A DNA stretch of 64,000 nucleotides. Origin: Magnetospirillum molischianum DSM 120 (GTDB lineage: Bacteria > Pseudomonadota > Alphaproteobacteria > Rhodospirillales > Magnetospirillaceae). The notes beneath the pieces were generated by a model, which ran no database searches, was not told the DNA's origin, and saw only the letters and a list, made by a program, of their open reading frames with translations. Location: positions 1 to 64,000 of the forward strand of contig NZ_CAHP01000016.1 in the NCBI RefSeq assembly GCF_000294655.1, written 5' to 3'. The first letter of the stretch is position 1; every line of letters begins with the position of its first letter. Position numbers and translations under genes: made by a program. Below, piece by piece: positions 1 to 10,380 of this stretch.

Positions 1-378
1 GGTGGCGACCGACAAGCCGGCCGCCAGCTCAGAACGGGCCTTGACCATCCGGGCGCAGATCTCGTTGACCGCCTCGGGCAGGGGCGAGATCATCGCGAAC
101 CGTTCTGGATCGACGCCGGGCCGGTCGCCACCATAGGCGATCGCCCGCACCTCGGCGGCCATTTTGCAGATGCTCCGCATCACCAGAAAATCGATGATTT
201 TCCAAGATACCATGAACAGAATCGCCGCACCGGCCAGCGATACCAACACCAGGGCATTGAAGGATTCGGGTGCAAGCGGCCCGTGCGAAAGCATCGCGCC
301 TGCGGTAACAATCACCGCAACATTGGCGACGAACGCCGCAGCAAGCCAAGGAAATGGACCCCGCCATTTGACCGGCAC
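1..378 (-). CDS. Partial membrane protein with two N-terminal TM helices (C-terminus outside window)
   Basis: The first 126 codons of a minus-strand gene; the rest lies beyond base 1. The start is a GTG at 376-378 with GAGGAG 9 nt upstream; a longer in-frame GTG start at 432 is possible. The product opens VPVKWRGPFPW, followed by two hydrophobic helices (about residues 10-32 and 42-62) and then a HAMP-like charged linker (ICKMAAEVRAIAYGG). I infer an inner-membrane signalling or regulatory protein. In Rhodospirillales similar N-termini precede PAS and DnaQ-type exonuclease domains, but that part is not in the window, so the function is open. Confidence 0.6.
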   Translation of the reverse strand, partial: MPVKWRGPFPWLAAAFVANVAVIVTAGAMLSHGPLAPESFNALVLVSLAGAAILFMVSWKIIDFLVMRSICKMAAEVRAIAYGGDRPGVDPERFAMISPLPEAVNEICARMVKARSELAAGLSVAT

Positions 379-545
379 GGACAGCGTCTCCTCGTAAGGA
401 TGGCGGTCGAAACGATCGACTCTATCTATCACGCCGATTGCGGGCGACGACGTCAACCCCGCTGATCAAACATCGCCGTACAGCAAAAACCCTTGATCGC
501 TCCATATGCGCGGGAGCAATTGACGAAACGACCATGCCGCCTGCT

Positions 546-598
546 GGTCGGGAGGGGAAACAATCACTCCCCCTCCCGACCGAACGGAGCGTTCGGTC
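546..598 (-). terminator. Two overlapping hairpins directly after the glgP stop codon
   Basis: A perfect 12-bp stem (546-557 with 570-581) and a perfect 9-bp stem (578-586 with 590-598, loop GAG) lie immediately 3' of the glgP stop. They share bases 578-581, so both cannot form completely at once. There is no T tract on the minus strand after the distal arm, so this may be a 3'-stabilising or factor-dependent end rather than a classical terminator. The rest of 379-545 shows no gene. Confidence 0.55.
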
Positions 599-3076
599 TT
601 ACAAAGCCTGCCAAATCTGGCGGGCATATTCCGCGACGGTTCGATCCGAGGAGAATTTCCCCATTCGGGCGACGTTCAAAATCGCCTTGCGGGTCCATGT
701 CTCGGGATCGGCGAAGGTGCGGTCGGCCCGCTCCTGTGCCGCGACATACTGGGCAAAATCGGCGGTCAGCAGATAGTGGTCGCCTCCCACCGTCAGGGTA
801 TCGATCAGAGCGCGATAGCGGTCGGGCTCATCGGGAGAGAAGAACCCGGTTCCGATCATGTCGAGCGCAGCCGACAATTCCTTATCGGCCCGCACCGCGG
901 CGCAGGCGTCATAGCCATCAACACGATGACGGGCGACTTCCTGTGCGGTCAGGCCGAACAGGAACATGTTCTCCTCACCAACTTCCTCGCAGATCTCGAC
1001 GTTGGCGCCATCCCAGGTGCCAATCGTCAAAGCCCCGTTCATCGCCATCTTCATATTGCCGGTACCCGATGCCTCGGTCCCGGCTGTTGAAATCTGCTCG
1101 GACAAATCGGCAGCAGGCATCACCAGTTCGGCAGTCGAAACATTGTAATTGGGCAGGAACACCAAACGGAGCCGCCGACCGACCAGAGGATCGTTGTTGA
1201 CGACCTCGGAGATGTCGTTGACCAGCTTGATGATCAGCTTGGCGAGGTGATAGCCGGGGGCCGCCTTGCCCCCGATAATCACGGTGCGCGGCTGAGACTC
1301 CAGCAGCGGATTGGCGCGAATCCGGGCATAGCGCACCACGACATGCAGCAGGTTGAGAAGCTGACGCTTGTATTCGTGGATGCGCTTGACCTGAACGTCG
1401 AACAGCGAGGTCGGATCGACCTCGATCCCCAGGCGCTGGGCAATCATCACCGCGACATCGCGCTTGTTGGCGTTCTTGATCTCGACAAAAGCGGCGCAGA
1501 AAGCGGGATCGTCGACAAAAGCCTCAAGCTTGCGCAGTTGGTCGAGATCAGTGTACCAGCCGTCGCCGATACTTTGGGTAATCAGCGCCGACAGGCGTGG
1601 ATTGGATGCCAGCATCCAGCGCCGGGGCGTGACGCCGTTGGTAAGGTTGATGATCTTTCCGGGCGATAAATGTTCGAAATCGGAAAAGATCGTGCTTTTC
1701 ATCAGGCCGGTATGGATCGCCGCAACGCCGTTGACTTTATGGCTACCGATCACGGCGAGGTGAGCCATCCGCACCCGACGGTCCGCACCCTCAGCAATCA
1801 ACGACACCCGATTCAACAATTCGGTATCGCCGGGATGGCGATAGCGGACGCCTTGCAGGAATTCGTGATTGAGCTGATAGACGATTTCGAGATGGCGTGG
1901 CAGAACCCGTGAGAACAGATCGACCGACCAAGTTTCCAGCGCCTCGGGCAACAAGGTGTGATTGGTATAGGCGCAGCAGCCTCGGGTAATCTCCCAGGCC
2001 CGATCCCATGCCAGTTCGTGCTCATCGACCAGAACCCGCATCAGCTCGGCCACCACCATCGCCGGATGGGTGTCGTTGAGCTGAATCGCGACCTTATCGG
2101 GCAGCTTTTCCCAATCGGAATGGCTCTTGCGGAAACGAGAGAGGATGTCCTGGATCGAAGCCGCGACGAAGAAATATTCCTGCTTGAAACGCAGTTCCTT
2201 ACCGCGTTCGGTCATGTCAGAAGGATAGAGCACCTTAGACAGGGTCTCTGACTCGTTCTTATCGCGCACGGCCTCTATATAATTTCCGGCATTGAAGTAT
2301 TTCAGGTCGAACTCTCGGGTTGACTTCGCCGACCACAGCCTGAGATTGTTGACCTTCTTTCCACCAAAGCCGGGAACCGGAACGTCATAGGCCATCGCCA
2401 TGACTTCTTCGGCATCGACCCATTGGGAGCAGTTGAACCCCCGGCTGTCGCGGAAATGGATCACGCGGCCGCCAAAACGAACCGGGAAGATCACACCCGG
2501 ACGGGGGAATTCCCATGGATTGCCATAGCGGAGCCAGTTTTCGGGGCTTTCGACCTGCCACCCATGCTCGATATGCTGGGTGAACATGCCGTAATCGTAG
2601 CGGATGCCATAGCCGAAACCAGCCACGCCGATCGTCGCCATCGAATCAAGCAGGCAGGCCGCCAGACGGCCCAGGCCGCCATTGCCGAGCGCCGCCTCGA
2701 CCTCCCAGGCCGCGACTTCCTCGAAATCCTGCCCCAGTTCAGCCAGCGCTTCCCGCACCGCATCGTACAGACCGAGATTGATCAGGCTATTGACCAGAGT
2801 CCGGCCGATCAGGAACTCCATCGAAAGGTAATAAACCCGTTTGGAATCCTCACGGTAATAGCCATTCAGGGTTGGCATCCATCCCTGGGTAACGCGATCA
2901 CGCACGGCATGGGCCGCCGCCAGAAACCAGTCGCGCGCGGTGGCGCTGACCGCCTCCTTGCCAACGGTATAGATAAGATGGCTGCGAATTGCCGTCTTCA
3001 GCTCTTCGACATCCTCGTGTGACGAATGCGCCGCCGCAGGCCCTGCTTTATTCATCGTTTTCTTCCCGCCCGCCAT
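599..3076 (-). CDS. glgP: Glycogen/starch/alpha-glucan phosphorylase
   Basis: Releases glucose-1-phosphate from the non-reducing ends of glycogen using phosphate and pyridoxal phosphate, in the cytoplasm. The 825 residues match the family's usual size. The PLP-lysine signature ASGTGNMKMAMNG (Lys near residue 676) and the GTWDGANVEI stretch are present, as are the N-terminal YYLSMEFLIGR and GNGGLGRLAACLLDS motifs. The chosen ATG at 3076 (MAGGKKTMNK) has GAGGA 4 nt upstream; longer starts at 3097 (ATG) and 3178 (GTG, overlapping malQ) have poorer signals. Last gene of the glgB-glgX-malQ-glgP operon, 55 nt after malQ, with tandem hairpins following its stop. Confidence 0.97.
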   Translation of the reverse strand: MAGGKKTMNKAGPAAAHSSHEDVEELKTAIRSHLIYTVGKEAVSATARDWFLAAAHAVRDRVTQGWMPTLNGYYREDSKRVYYLSMEFLIGRTLVNSLINLGLYDAVREALAELGQDFEEVAAWEVEAALGNGGLGRLAACLLDSMATIGVAGFGYGIRYDYGMFTQHIEHGWQVESPENWLRYGNPWEFPRPGVIFPVRFGGRVIHFRDSRGFNCSQWVDAEEVMAMAYDVPVPGFGGKKVNNLRLWSAKSTREFDLKYFNAGNYIEAVRDKNESETLSKVLYPSDMTERGKELRFKQEYFFVAASIQDILSRFRKSHSDWEKLPDKVAIQLNDTHPAMVVAELMRVLVDEHELAWDRAWEITRGCCAYTNHTLLPEALETWSVDLFSRVLPRHLEIVYQLNHEFLQGVRYRHPGDTELLNRVSLIAEGADRRVRMAHLAVIGSHKVNGVAAIHTGLMKSTIFSDFEHLSPGKIINLTNGVTPRRWMLASNPRLSALITQSIGDGWYTDLDQLRKLEAFVDDPAFCAAFVEIKNANKRDVAVMIAQRLGIEVDPTSLFDVQVKRIHEYKRQLLNLLHVVVRYARIRANPLLESQPRTVIIGGKAAPGYHLAKLIIKLVNDISEVVNNDPLVGRRLRLVFLPNYNVSTAELVMPAADLSEQISTAGTEASGTGNMKMAMNGALTIGTWDGANVEICEEVGEENMFLFGLTAQEVARHRVDGYDACAAVRADKELSAALDMIGTGFFSPDEPDRYRALIDTLTVGGDHYLLTADFAQYVAAQERADRTFADPETWTRKAILNVARMGKFSSDRTVAEYARQIWQAL

Positions 3077-3131
3077 AAGATCCTCTTCTCTCGCCATTCC
3101 TTCACGAAACGGCGGCTTTGAGCAAGTATCG

Positions 3132-5339
3132 TTATACACTGCCGCCCCCCGGAAGGGACAGGTCGCGCCGTCCGTCACGCGCGGAGAAGCCCTCGGCCAG
3201 CGAACGGATGCGTTCGTCGGCGAGAATCTCGGCTATATCGCGCGGATAACGGCACCGCCAATTCGGATGTTCCGTTGTAGTTCCCGGCAGATTCATCTGG
3301 AGATCGAGCCCCAGGACGTCCTCGATCTGAACCATTGTCAACCGCGACCGCGACCGCCCGAGAAAGGCGTGAGCCGCGGCTGCAAGCTGAACCGCCCGAT
3401 CGTCCGACACGTCATCCTCAGTCGAAAAATCGGCGGAAAGAAGCCCCTCGCCCGACAGGGTAGCAATCAGGGCAACACGGTCGCGGACACGCTGTCCGCG
3501 CTCCTCGTCGGCCTGCCCTGGACGAGGGTAAAGGTCAAGCTCCTCGCGCCGGTCAATATCATGTCCCAGCCACCACGACCGCGCCGACGGAAGATCATGG
3601 GTCGCGAAGATCGCCAAAGCCTGCGCGTCGAACTGATCCGAGGGACGGAACCGATCCGCGCTCTCTTTCTCGAACACCATCACCCGATAGGCGAAGATAC
3701 CGGTTTTTTCCATCCGCTCGCGGAAGCCATCGGGAACCGTGCCTAGATCCTCGCCAATCACCAGGCAGCGGTTGCGGCGACTTTCCAGCGCCACCAGCCG
3801 GAACAGATCCTCGACCGGATAACGGACATAAGCGCCCTGATCGGCTGAAAAACCGGGCGGCACCCAATACAGGCGCTGCAACGCCATGGCATGGTCCAGC
3901 CGCAAGGCTCCGGCATGGCGCATGTTGGCCCGCATCACCGCGATAAACGGAGCGAACGCCCGTTCATACAGCGCCAGCGGGTTGAACGGCAGCAATCCCC
4001 AATCCTGGCCCTTGAGCGCCAACGGATCGGGCGGCGCGCCGACCGAGACCCCCAACGCCAGACTATCCTGCTCCAACCAGGAATCGCCTCCGTCCCCGGC
4101 GATGCCGACAGCCAGATCGCGATAAAGCCCGATCGGCGCACCGGCGTCGAGACCAGCGCGATGCGCCCGCGCCAATTGACTGTCCGCAACGAATTGCAGC
4201 CAGTGGAAAAAGTCGATCCGCTCGCTATTCTCGGCTGCGAACCGCGCCACTCCAGCCGCGTCAGGATGGCGCAAATCCTCGGGCCATGTCCGCCAATAAG
4301 GCGTCCCGGCCTCGATCATCCGCTCGTGCAGCGCCTCGAACAGAGCGAACTGGCGAGCGCGTTCGCCTCCCGCCTGCCGAAATGCCTCGAATGCGGCGAA
4401 ATCACCCGATTGCCGGAATGCACGGAACAGCGCTTCCAGGATCGGCCGGGACAGCCGCGCCACGGTCTCGTAATCGACCAAAGCGGGTTCGCGCGCCCGC
4501 CCCAGCAACGCCTGGAACGCTGGGGCGGCAAACAGCCGCCGGGCCTCGCGGCAATCGGCGAACTCGGGAACCGCCTCGATATCGATATAGGCTGTGTTGA
4601 GGAACATCCGGCTCGACGGCGCATAGGGACTGAAGCGCTCGGGCTGAGTTGGGAACAGCGCGTGCAGCGGGTTGACCCCAATGCAGGACGCTCCCAGCTT
4701 CGCCGCGCCCTCGGCCAATTCAGCCAGCGCGTCATAACCGCCCAGTCCCCAGTCGCGCGACGAGCGCAGAGCATAGATCTGGGTCGCGATACCCCAGGCT
4801 CCCGGCTCCTGTGCCACGACCGGAGGCGTATAGGCCCGCGACGGCGCGACAATCAGAGATTGTTCAGCACTTACCCCATCCGGGCCAGTCAGAGTCAGAC
4901 GGTGATACCCAATCGGCGGCAAGGCGGGCAGCAGCAACGAACGGCGGCGCAGGTCAACGCCATCGACGGAGCGGCCGTCCCCCTCCCCCAGATCAGCGGG
5001 GTAAAAGCTGCCTCGGTGAGCGATGCCGAGTTCCTCTTCGAGCGTCCAAGAGAAGAGGTTCCGGTCGGCGGCCACCGGCAGAGTCACCGTAATCGAAGGC
5101 GAACCAGACCCCTCCTCCAGCACCAGAACCGGCTCGATCCAACGGCGCCACGGCCGGGTTTCGAGCTCAGTCAGGCTGGCTGCCACCTCGGCCTCATCGG
5201 CGGCGGGAAACCCCATCGCCGCCAGGAACACCCGCTTCGTGTCGGGCGGAACCACCCGCCACTGACCGAAAAAGTCCCACCACCCGTCCTCAATGCCGGC
5301 AAGAGTCGCCAGCCGGTCGAGGGCTGAAATCCCGGTCAT
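3132..5339 (-). CDS. malQ: 4-alpha-glucanotransferase (amylomaltase)
   Basis: Transfers alpha-1,4-glucan segments between maltodextrins, recycling the short chains left by phosphorylase and debranching. GH77 features are visible over 735 residues: PYAPSSRMFLNTAYIDI, the GALRLDHAMAL motif carrying the catalytic Asp, CLVIGEDLGTVP with the acid/base Glu, and FATHDLPSARSWW. The N-terminal 160 residues form the beta-rich extension of bacterial long MalQ forms. The ATG overlaps the glgX stop by 4 nt, with AAGGA 8 nt upstream inside glgX, suggesting translational coupling. Confidence 0.96.
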   Translation of the reverse strand: MTGISALDRLATLAGIEDGWWDFFGQWRVVPPDTKRVFLAAMGFPAADEAEVAASLTELETRPWRRWIEPVLVLEEGSGSPSITVTLPVAADRNLFSWTLEEELGIAHRGSFYPADLGEGDGRSVDGVDLRRRSLLLPALPPIGYHRLTLTGPDGVSAEQSLIVAPSRAYTPPVVAQEPGAWGIATQIYALRSSRDWGLGGYDALAELAEGAAKLGASCIGVNPLHALFPTQPERFSPYAPSSRMFLNTAYIDIEAVPEFADCREARRLFAAPAFQALLGRAREPALVDYETVARLSRPILEALFRAFRQSGDFAAFEAFRQAGGERARQFALFEALHERMIEAGTPYWRTWPEDLRHPDAAGVARFAAENSERIDFFHWLQFVADSQLARAHRAGLDAGAPIGLYRDLAVGIAGDGGDSWLEQDSLALGVSVGAPPDPLALKGQDWGLLPFNPLALYERAFAPFIAVMRANMRHAGALRLDHAMALQRLYWVPPGFSADQGAYVRYPVEDLFRLVALESRRNRCLVIGEDLGTVPDGFRERMEKTGIFAYRVMVFEKESADRFRPSDQFDAQALAIFATHDLPSARSWWLGHDIDRREELDLYPRPGQADEERGQRVRDRVALIATLSGEGLLSADFSTEDDVSDDRAVQLAAAAHAFLGRSRSRLTMVQIEDVLGLDLQMNLPGTTTEHPNWRCRYPRDIAEILADERIRSLAEGFSARDGRRDLSLPGGGSV

Positions 5340-7498
5340 GGCCTAAATCCTTCCTGTATGTCGCGGACGAATCCCCGCCCTCCGCTGACGCTACGCAATA
5401 CGGCAAGCGACCGCGACCTTAGCGCATAAGTAATTCCGGCGGCCCATGTCCCGGTCGGCAATCCAGGCTGAACCTCGGTCGTGTCGAACACAACTTCCCA
5501 CGCATGCCCCAGCGTCGCGGGCGGCAAGACATAAGGAACCGCTTCGTGATAGGCGTTCATCAGGACCAGGAAGGTATCGCCCGCTTCTTCCAGCCCCTTA
5601 GGCTCGTCGATCCCTGCCACCCCTCCGCCCAGCACGAAACCCAGCGAGCGGGCATAGGGTAAGGTCCAATCGGCCTGGGTCATTTCGCGCCCTTCCGGCG
5701 TGACCCAGATGATGTCCTTCAGCACGAGATTGGGCAGACGCTTTCCTTCAAGGAAGCGGGCCCGACGGAACACCGGATTATCCCGCCGCAGCTTGATCAG
5801 AATGCGGAAGAAAGCCAGCATCTCTTCATCGACATTGCTCCAATCGACCCAGCCGATTGGATTATCCTGGCAATAGGCGTTGTTGTTGCCGCCCTGGGTG
5901 CGGCCCAGTTCGTCCCCGGCCAAAATCATCGGCACCCCCTGCGACAACAGCAGCGTGGCGATCAGATTGCGGGCCTGACGCTGGCGCAGGGCTGTGACCT
6001 CTGGATAGGGGGTCTCGCCGTCATGGCCGCAATTCCAGGAATAATTGGCGTCGGTACCATCGGCGTTGCCCTCGCCATTAGCTTCGTTGCGCTTGCGCTG
6101 ATAAGTGACCAAATCGCGCAGGGTAAAACCATCATGGCAAGTGACGAAGTTCAGGCTGGCCGAGGGACGACGGCCACCCCACGAGAACAGATCGGCCGAG
6201 CCGGTCAGACGGCTGGCCAGATCGCCGATCATCCCGCCTTCGCCCGACCAGAAGCGACGCACGGTATCGCGATATCGCCCGTTCCATTCCGACCAACCGG
6301 GAGGGAAACGCCCCAGACGATAGCCGTCACCTCCCAGATCCCACGGTTCGGAAATCAGCTTCACCCGCGACAGCACTGGGTCCTGGCGCACAGCGTCGAG
6401 AAAGCTGGAACCGCCGGAATCGAACCCATTGCGTCCGCGAGCCAGGGCCGAGGCAAGATCGAAGCGAAACCCGTCAACCCGCATCTCCTCGGCCCAATAG
6501 CGCAAGGAATCCATCACCATCTGCAAAACGCGGGGGTGAGTAAGATTGAGTGTGTTGCCGCAACCGGAATAATTCTCGTACCAGCGCGGATTGCCCGGTC
6601 GCAGGACGTAATAGCTGGCATTGTCGATGCCACGGAATGACAGGGTCGGCCCCAGATGATTGCCTTCGGCGGTGTGGTTGTAAACCACGTCCAGGATCAC
6701 CTCGATCCCCGCCTCGTGCAGGCGCTGCACCATGCTCTTGAAGTCACGATGAGCGCTGGTGACGTAAAAGCGCGGGTCGGTGGCAAAAAAGCCGATCGTG
6801 TTGTAGCCCCAGAAATTGCGCAGCCCTTTTTCGACGAGGTGGCGTTCGTCCACGATCGCCTGAACCGGCAACAATTCGATGCTGGTCACCCCCAGCGACT
6901 TCAGGTGATCGATCACGCCGGGCTGGGCCAACCCGAGGAAACTACCGCGATAGGCCGGGGGAACGCCGGGATGAGTCATCGTCAGGCCGCGCACGTGGGC
7001 CTCATAGATGACAGTCCGCGACCACGGCACCGAAGGACGACGATCGTCACCCCAGGTGAAGGCGGTATCCAGCACCCGGCATTTCGGCATGAAACGAGCG
7101 TTGTCGCGACGATCCGCCACCAGATCCTGCCGCGGGCCGCCGACGCGGAAACCGAAATGGGCGTCGGTCCATACCATTTCGCCACTCAATGCCTTGGCAT
7201 AGGGATCGAGCAGCAGTTTGTGCGGGTTAAAGCGATGGCCGGCATTGGGATCATACGGCCCCCAGACACGATAGCCGTACAATTGCCCCGGCCGCACGTC
7301 CTGCAAATAGCCGTGCCAGATCTGATCGGTATATTCGGGCAGAACGATCCGTTCGGTCTCGCGCAGGCCGCGACTATCGAACAGGCACAGCTCGACCCGC
7401 TGGGCATTCGCGGAAAACAGCGCAAAATTAACGCCGTTGCCGTCCCAGGTAGCACCCAGCGGGTTAGGAGAGCCGGGTAAAAGGCGGCGGGCGTTCAT
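5336..7498 (-). CDS. glgX: Glycogen debranching enzyme GlgX (isoamylase type)
   Basis: Hydrolyses alpha-1,6 branches of phosphorylase-limit glycogen. It has the N-terminal CBM48-like domain (GSPNPLGATWDGNGVNFALFS) followed by a GH13 barrel with DVVYNHTAEGN, the nucleophile region VDGFRFDLASAL, KLISEPWD and VTCHDGFTL. At 720 residues it is normal for GlgX. ATG at 7498 with GAGGA 4 nt upstream. It lies between glgB (108-nt gap) and malQ (4-nt overlap), so the product very likely feeds MalQ and GlgP. Confidence 0.97.
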   Translation of the reverse strand: MNARRLLPGSPNPLGATWDGNGVNFALFSANAQRVELCLFDSRGLRETERIVLPEYTDQIWHGYLQDVRPGQLYGYRVWGPYDPNAGHRFNPHKLLLDPYAKALSGEMVWTDAHFGFRVGGPRQDLVADRRDNARFMPKCRVLDTAFTWGDDRRPSVPWSRTVIYEAHVRGLTMTHPGVPPAYRGSFLGLAQPGVIDHLKSLGVTSIELLPVQAIVDERHLVEKGLRNFWGYNTIGFFATDPRFYVTSAHRDFKSMVQRLHEAGIEVILDVVYNHTAEGNHLGPTLSFRGIDNASYYVLRPGNPRWYENYSGCGNTLNLTHPRVLQMVMDSLRYWAEEMRVDGFRFDLASALARGRNGFDSGGSSFLDAVRQDPVLSRVKLISEPWDLGGDGYRLGRFPPGWSEWNGRYRDTVRRFWSGEGGMIGDLASRLTGSADLFSWGGRRPSASLNFVTCHDGFTLRDLVTYQRKRNEANGEGNADGTDANYSWNCGHDGETPYPEVTALRQRQARNLIATLLLSQGVPMILAGDELGRTQGGNNNAYCQDNPIGWVDWSNVDEEMLAFFRILIKLRRDNPVFRRARFLEGKRLPNLVLKDIIWVTPEGREMTQADWTLPYARSLGFVLGGGVAGIDEPKGLEEAGDTFLVLMNAYHEAVPYVLPPATLGHAWEVVFDTTEVQPGLPTGTWAAGITYALRSRSLAVLRSVSGGRGFVRDIQEGFRP

Positions 7499-7606
7499 TC
7501 AATCCTCGACAGGCGACTGGGTGGACAGACGGAAACCTCGATGCGGCACACATCGACTCAGGCGGCGATTGTCCTCTCAAACACGTCGAGCAGGGCTATC
7601 CTACCC

Positions 7607-9805
7607 TTATCCGTCGCGCTTGAACACCGAGACCGACAGCGGAGGCAGCCGAAGCAGAATCGACCAGCTATGGCCGTGCCACGGAATGTCCTCGGCTTCG
7701 ACCCCACCATTGTTGTGGACATTCGAGCCGCCATACCATTCGGAATCGGTATTGAGAATCTCACGATAGAACCCGGACTCAGGCACACCAATCCGATACC
7801 CTTCGCGCACAACGGGGGTAAAGCTGCCGACCACCACGATGCAATCATGCGGATCGACGCCGAGGCGCAACCAACTCAGTACCGAATTGTCGCGATCGTT
7901 GCAATCAATCCAGGCAAATCCGCGCTGATCGTTGTCGAGTTGATACAGGGCCGCTTCGGTACGATACAGACGATTGAGGTCGGCAACAAGGCGACTCACC
8001 CCCCGATGGCGCGGCGAGTCAAGCAGGTGCCAGTCGAGGCTGCTATCGACATTCCACTCCCGTTCTTGGGCAAACTCGCCTCCCATGAACAGAAGCTTCT
8101 TACCCGGCTGCATCCACATGAAGCCGAAATAGGCGCGCAGATTAGCAAAACGCTGCCAGTCGTCGCCCGGCATCCGCCCGATTAGAGACCCCTTGCCGTG
8201 AACCACCTCGTCATGAGACAGCGGCAACACGAAATTCTCGTGATAGGCATAGAGCTGGGCAAAGGTCAGGTCGTCGTGGTGATAGCGGCGGTGAATCGGG
8301 TCTTTCGAGAAATAATCGAGGGTGTCATGCATCCACCCCATGTTCCATTTGAAGCCGAATCCCAGCCCACCCAGATGGACCGGCCGCGACACCATCGGCC
8401 ACGCGGTTGATTCTTCGGCGATGGTGACGGCACCGGGATGCTCGGCATAGACCAGCTGATTCATCCGGCGCAGGAAGTCGATTGCTTCGAGATTCTCGTT
8501 GCCGCCAAAGCGGTTCGGCAGCCAGTCGCCAGGATCGCGCGAATAATCGAGATACAGCATCGACGCCACCGCATCGACCCGCAGCCCGTCAACGTGGAAT
8601 TCCTCCAGCCAATACAGGGCGTTGGCGCACAGATAATTCATTACCTCGGTGCGGCCAAAATTATAGATCAGGGTGTTCCAGTCACGATGGACACCCAGGC
8701 GCGGGTCTTGATGTTCGTAAAGATGCGTCCCATCGAACCAGTGCAGACCATGCGGATCACTGGGGAAATGGGCCGAAACCCAATCGATGATGACACCGAT
8801 ACCACGCTGGTGCAGCCGCTCGATCAGAACGCGGAAATCATCGGGAGAGCCGTAACGCGAGGTCGGCGCGAACAACCCCACCGGCTGATAGCCCCACGAT
8901 CCGCCAAACGGATGTTCGTGCACCGGCAGGAACTCGACATGGGTAAAGCCCATCTCGACAACGTAATCGACCAGTTCGTCAGCCATCTCCAGATAGGTCA
9001 ACGGACGATTTCCGTCACCGGGATTGCGCCGCCACGAGCCCAGATGGACTTCGTAGATGCTAACCGGGGAATAACGGTCGTTGTGGCGCTGACGATTTTG
9101 CATCCAGTCGGCGTCCGACCATTGCCATTTCGGCTGGCTCCAGACCTTCGATGCGGTCTTCGGCGAGCGTTCGGCCCAGGTGCCGCAAGGATCCGCCTTC
9201 AACGGCAGCATCACGCCGCCGCGCGCAACGATCTCGTACTTATAGATCGTGCTGTGCCCCAGACCGGGCAGGAACAGTTCCCAGACCCCGGCATCGTGAC
9301 GTAGCCGCATCGGGTGGCGGCGCCCGTCCCAGGAATTGAAGTCGCCCACCACCGAGACTCGCTCGGCATTAGGCGCCCACACCGAGAACAAAACGCCCTC
9401 GATGTCGTCGATGGTCCGAGGGTGCGCGCCCAGGATCTGATAGAGGCGCATATGTGTCCCCTCGACCAGCAAATGGATGTCGAGCGGGCCAAGTTGGGGC
9501 GGGAAACGGTAAGGATCGTCGATTTCCTCGATCATCCCATCGGGACAGATCACGCGCAGACGGTATCCGTCCGTTCCGCCCTCGGGCAGACGGGCGGCGA
9601 ACACACCGTCGGGATGAACCCTGGTCATCGCGATCGGGGTGTCCCCGGTCAGAACAAAAACCTCGACAGCTTGAGGCTGGAAGCTGCGCAAGACCACTCC
9701 TCCATTCGCGGGATGAGGGCCAAGGACGGCGAACGGATCGCTATGCCGCCCTGCGGCAAGGGCATCGGCATCGCCGGGCTTGATCAGAATGGGGATCTCG
9801 CGCAT
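7607..9805 (-). CDS. glgB: 1,4-alpha-glucan branching enzyme
   Basis: Introduces alpha-1,6 branches into growing glycogen. The 732-residue protein has two N-terminal beta-sandwich modules (N1 and CBM48, the latter with [20 protein letters not shown]), a GH13 barrel with [33 protein letters not shown] and [10 protein letters not shown], and the [14 protein letters not shown] loop. The ATG at 9805 (MREIPILIK) has AAGGAG 6 nt upstream; an upstream start at 9871 would add 22 residues not typical of the family. First gene of the glg operon. No glgC or glgA is in the window, so synthesis genes lie elsewhere. Confidence 0.97.
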   Translation of the reverse strand: MREIPILIKPGDADALAAGRHSDPFAVLGPHPANGGVVLRSFQPQAVEVFVLTGDTPIAMTRVHPDGVFAARLPEGGTDGYRLRVICPDGMIEEIDDPYRFPPQLGPLDIHLLVEGTHMRLYQILGAHPRTIDDIEGVLFSVWAPNAERVSVVGDFNSWDGRRHPMRLRHDAGVWELFLPGLGHSTIYKYEIVARGGVMLPLKADPCGTWAERSPKTASKVWSQPKWQWSDADWMQNRQRHNDRYSPVSIYEVHLGSWRRNPGDGNRPLTYLEMADELVDYVVEMGFTHVEFLPVHEHPFGGSWGYQPVGLFAPTSRYGSPDDFRVLIERLHQRGIGVIIDWVSAHFPSDPHGLHWFDGTHLYEHQDPRLGVHRDWNTLIYNFGRTEVMNYLCANALYWLEEFHVDGLRVDAVASMLYLDYSRDPGDWLPNRFGGNENLEAIDFLRRMNQLVYAEHPGAVTIAEESTAWPMVSRPVHLGGLGFGFKWNMGWMHDTLDYFSKDPIHRRYHHDDLTFAQLYAYHENFVLPLSHDEVVHGKGSLIGRMPGDDWQRFANLRAYFGFMWMQPGKKLLFMGGEFAQEREWNVDSSLDWHLLDSPRHRGVSRLVADLNRLYRTEAALYQLDNDQRGFAWIDCNDRDNSVLSWLRLGVDPHDCIVVVGSFTPVVREGYRIGVPESGFYREILNTDSEWYGGSNVHNNGGVEAEDIPWHGHSWSILLRLPPLSVSVFKRDG

Positions 9806-9997
9806 GCGGACTCCTTTTAGGTCGGGCAAGGGAGGCGAAGGGAATACCGGACAGTGCCCTTGCGGCTCCACCGTCGAAGTGTCATCGCTTTTATCAGGAT
9901 TGGCAAAAGCGGATTTCGCAGCCCGGCCTTTCCAATTAACAGCGAAGTCGCAAATGACAAAGGACTTCGAACGCCCCGCTGACGGATTGGTGAATCT

Positions 9998-10046
9998 GCC
10001 TGCGAATGCAGGCGAAAAATGCTCCGATAACGGTGCGAAACCGTTA
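9998..10046. other. Two short hairpins in the glgB / small-membrane-protein divergent region
   Basis: GCCTGC-gaat-GCAGGC (9998-10013) and TAACGGT-gcgaa-ACCGTTA (10028-10046) are both perfect dyads in the 330-nt divergent region between glgB and the gene at 10136. No gene ends here, so they are not terminators of an annotated gene; they could be leader structures or operators. No promoter elements can be assigned with confidence. Confidence 0.35.
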
Positions 10047-10135
10047 CCGCTCCGATTTTACGCCGTCGAGAGAAGAAAAAACCTGCTATCTTTTTTTCTG
10101 AGTCATCATCTGCCACTTATAAGGGCGACGGAAAG

Positions 10136-10360
10136 ATGAGCGTACTTGCAAAAGTTTCCGGCCTGATCACCATCGGCCTTCTGCTGGTTTTCCTCTATCT
10201 GTCGGTCGCGACTTCCGGAGCGATCTTTGGAGCCGTGGCCGACCCCTCACCCGGCACCAGTCCGTTGGGGTTTGCCGTCTATATCGGCCTCCTCCTCACC
10301 GCGATCTGTGGTGCCCTGGTCATGCTCTTGGCCACATCGGGTGGATCGGGCAAGGACTGA
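10136..10360 (+). CDS. Small two-TM membrane protein, function unknown
   Basis: A 74-residue protein with two hydrophobic helices (about residues 8-30 and 44-66) joined by a short loop, ending in a polar tail GGSGKD. ATG at 10136 with a GGA-rich stretch 3-8 nt upstream. Coding in this frame is supported by the clean helix pattern and codon use like the neighbours. I do not recognise a family. It is divergent from the glg operon and convergent with the AsmA-like gene 20 nt away. Confidence 0.6.
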   Translation: MSVLAKVSGLITIGLLLVFLYLSVATSGAIFGAVADPSPGTSPLGFAVYIGLLLTAICGALVMLLATSGGSGKD

Positions 10361-10380
10361 CGGAGTGACTTCGCGCCCGG

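Noticed and set aside
3891-5327. A long open frame antisense to malQ
   Set aside because: It is antisense to a strongly supported gene and rich in Arg/Gln without any domain.
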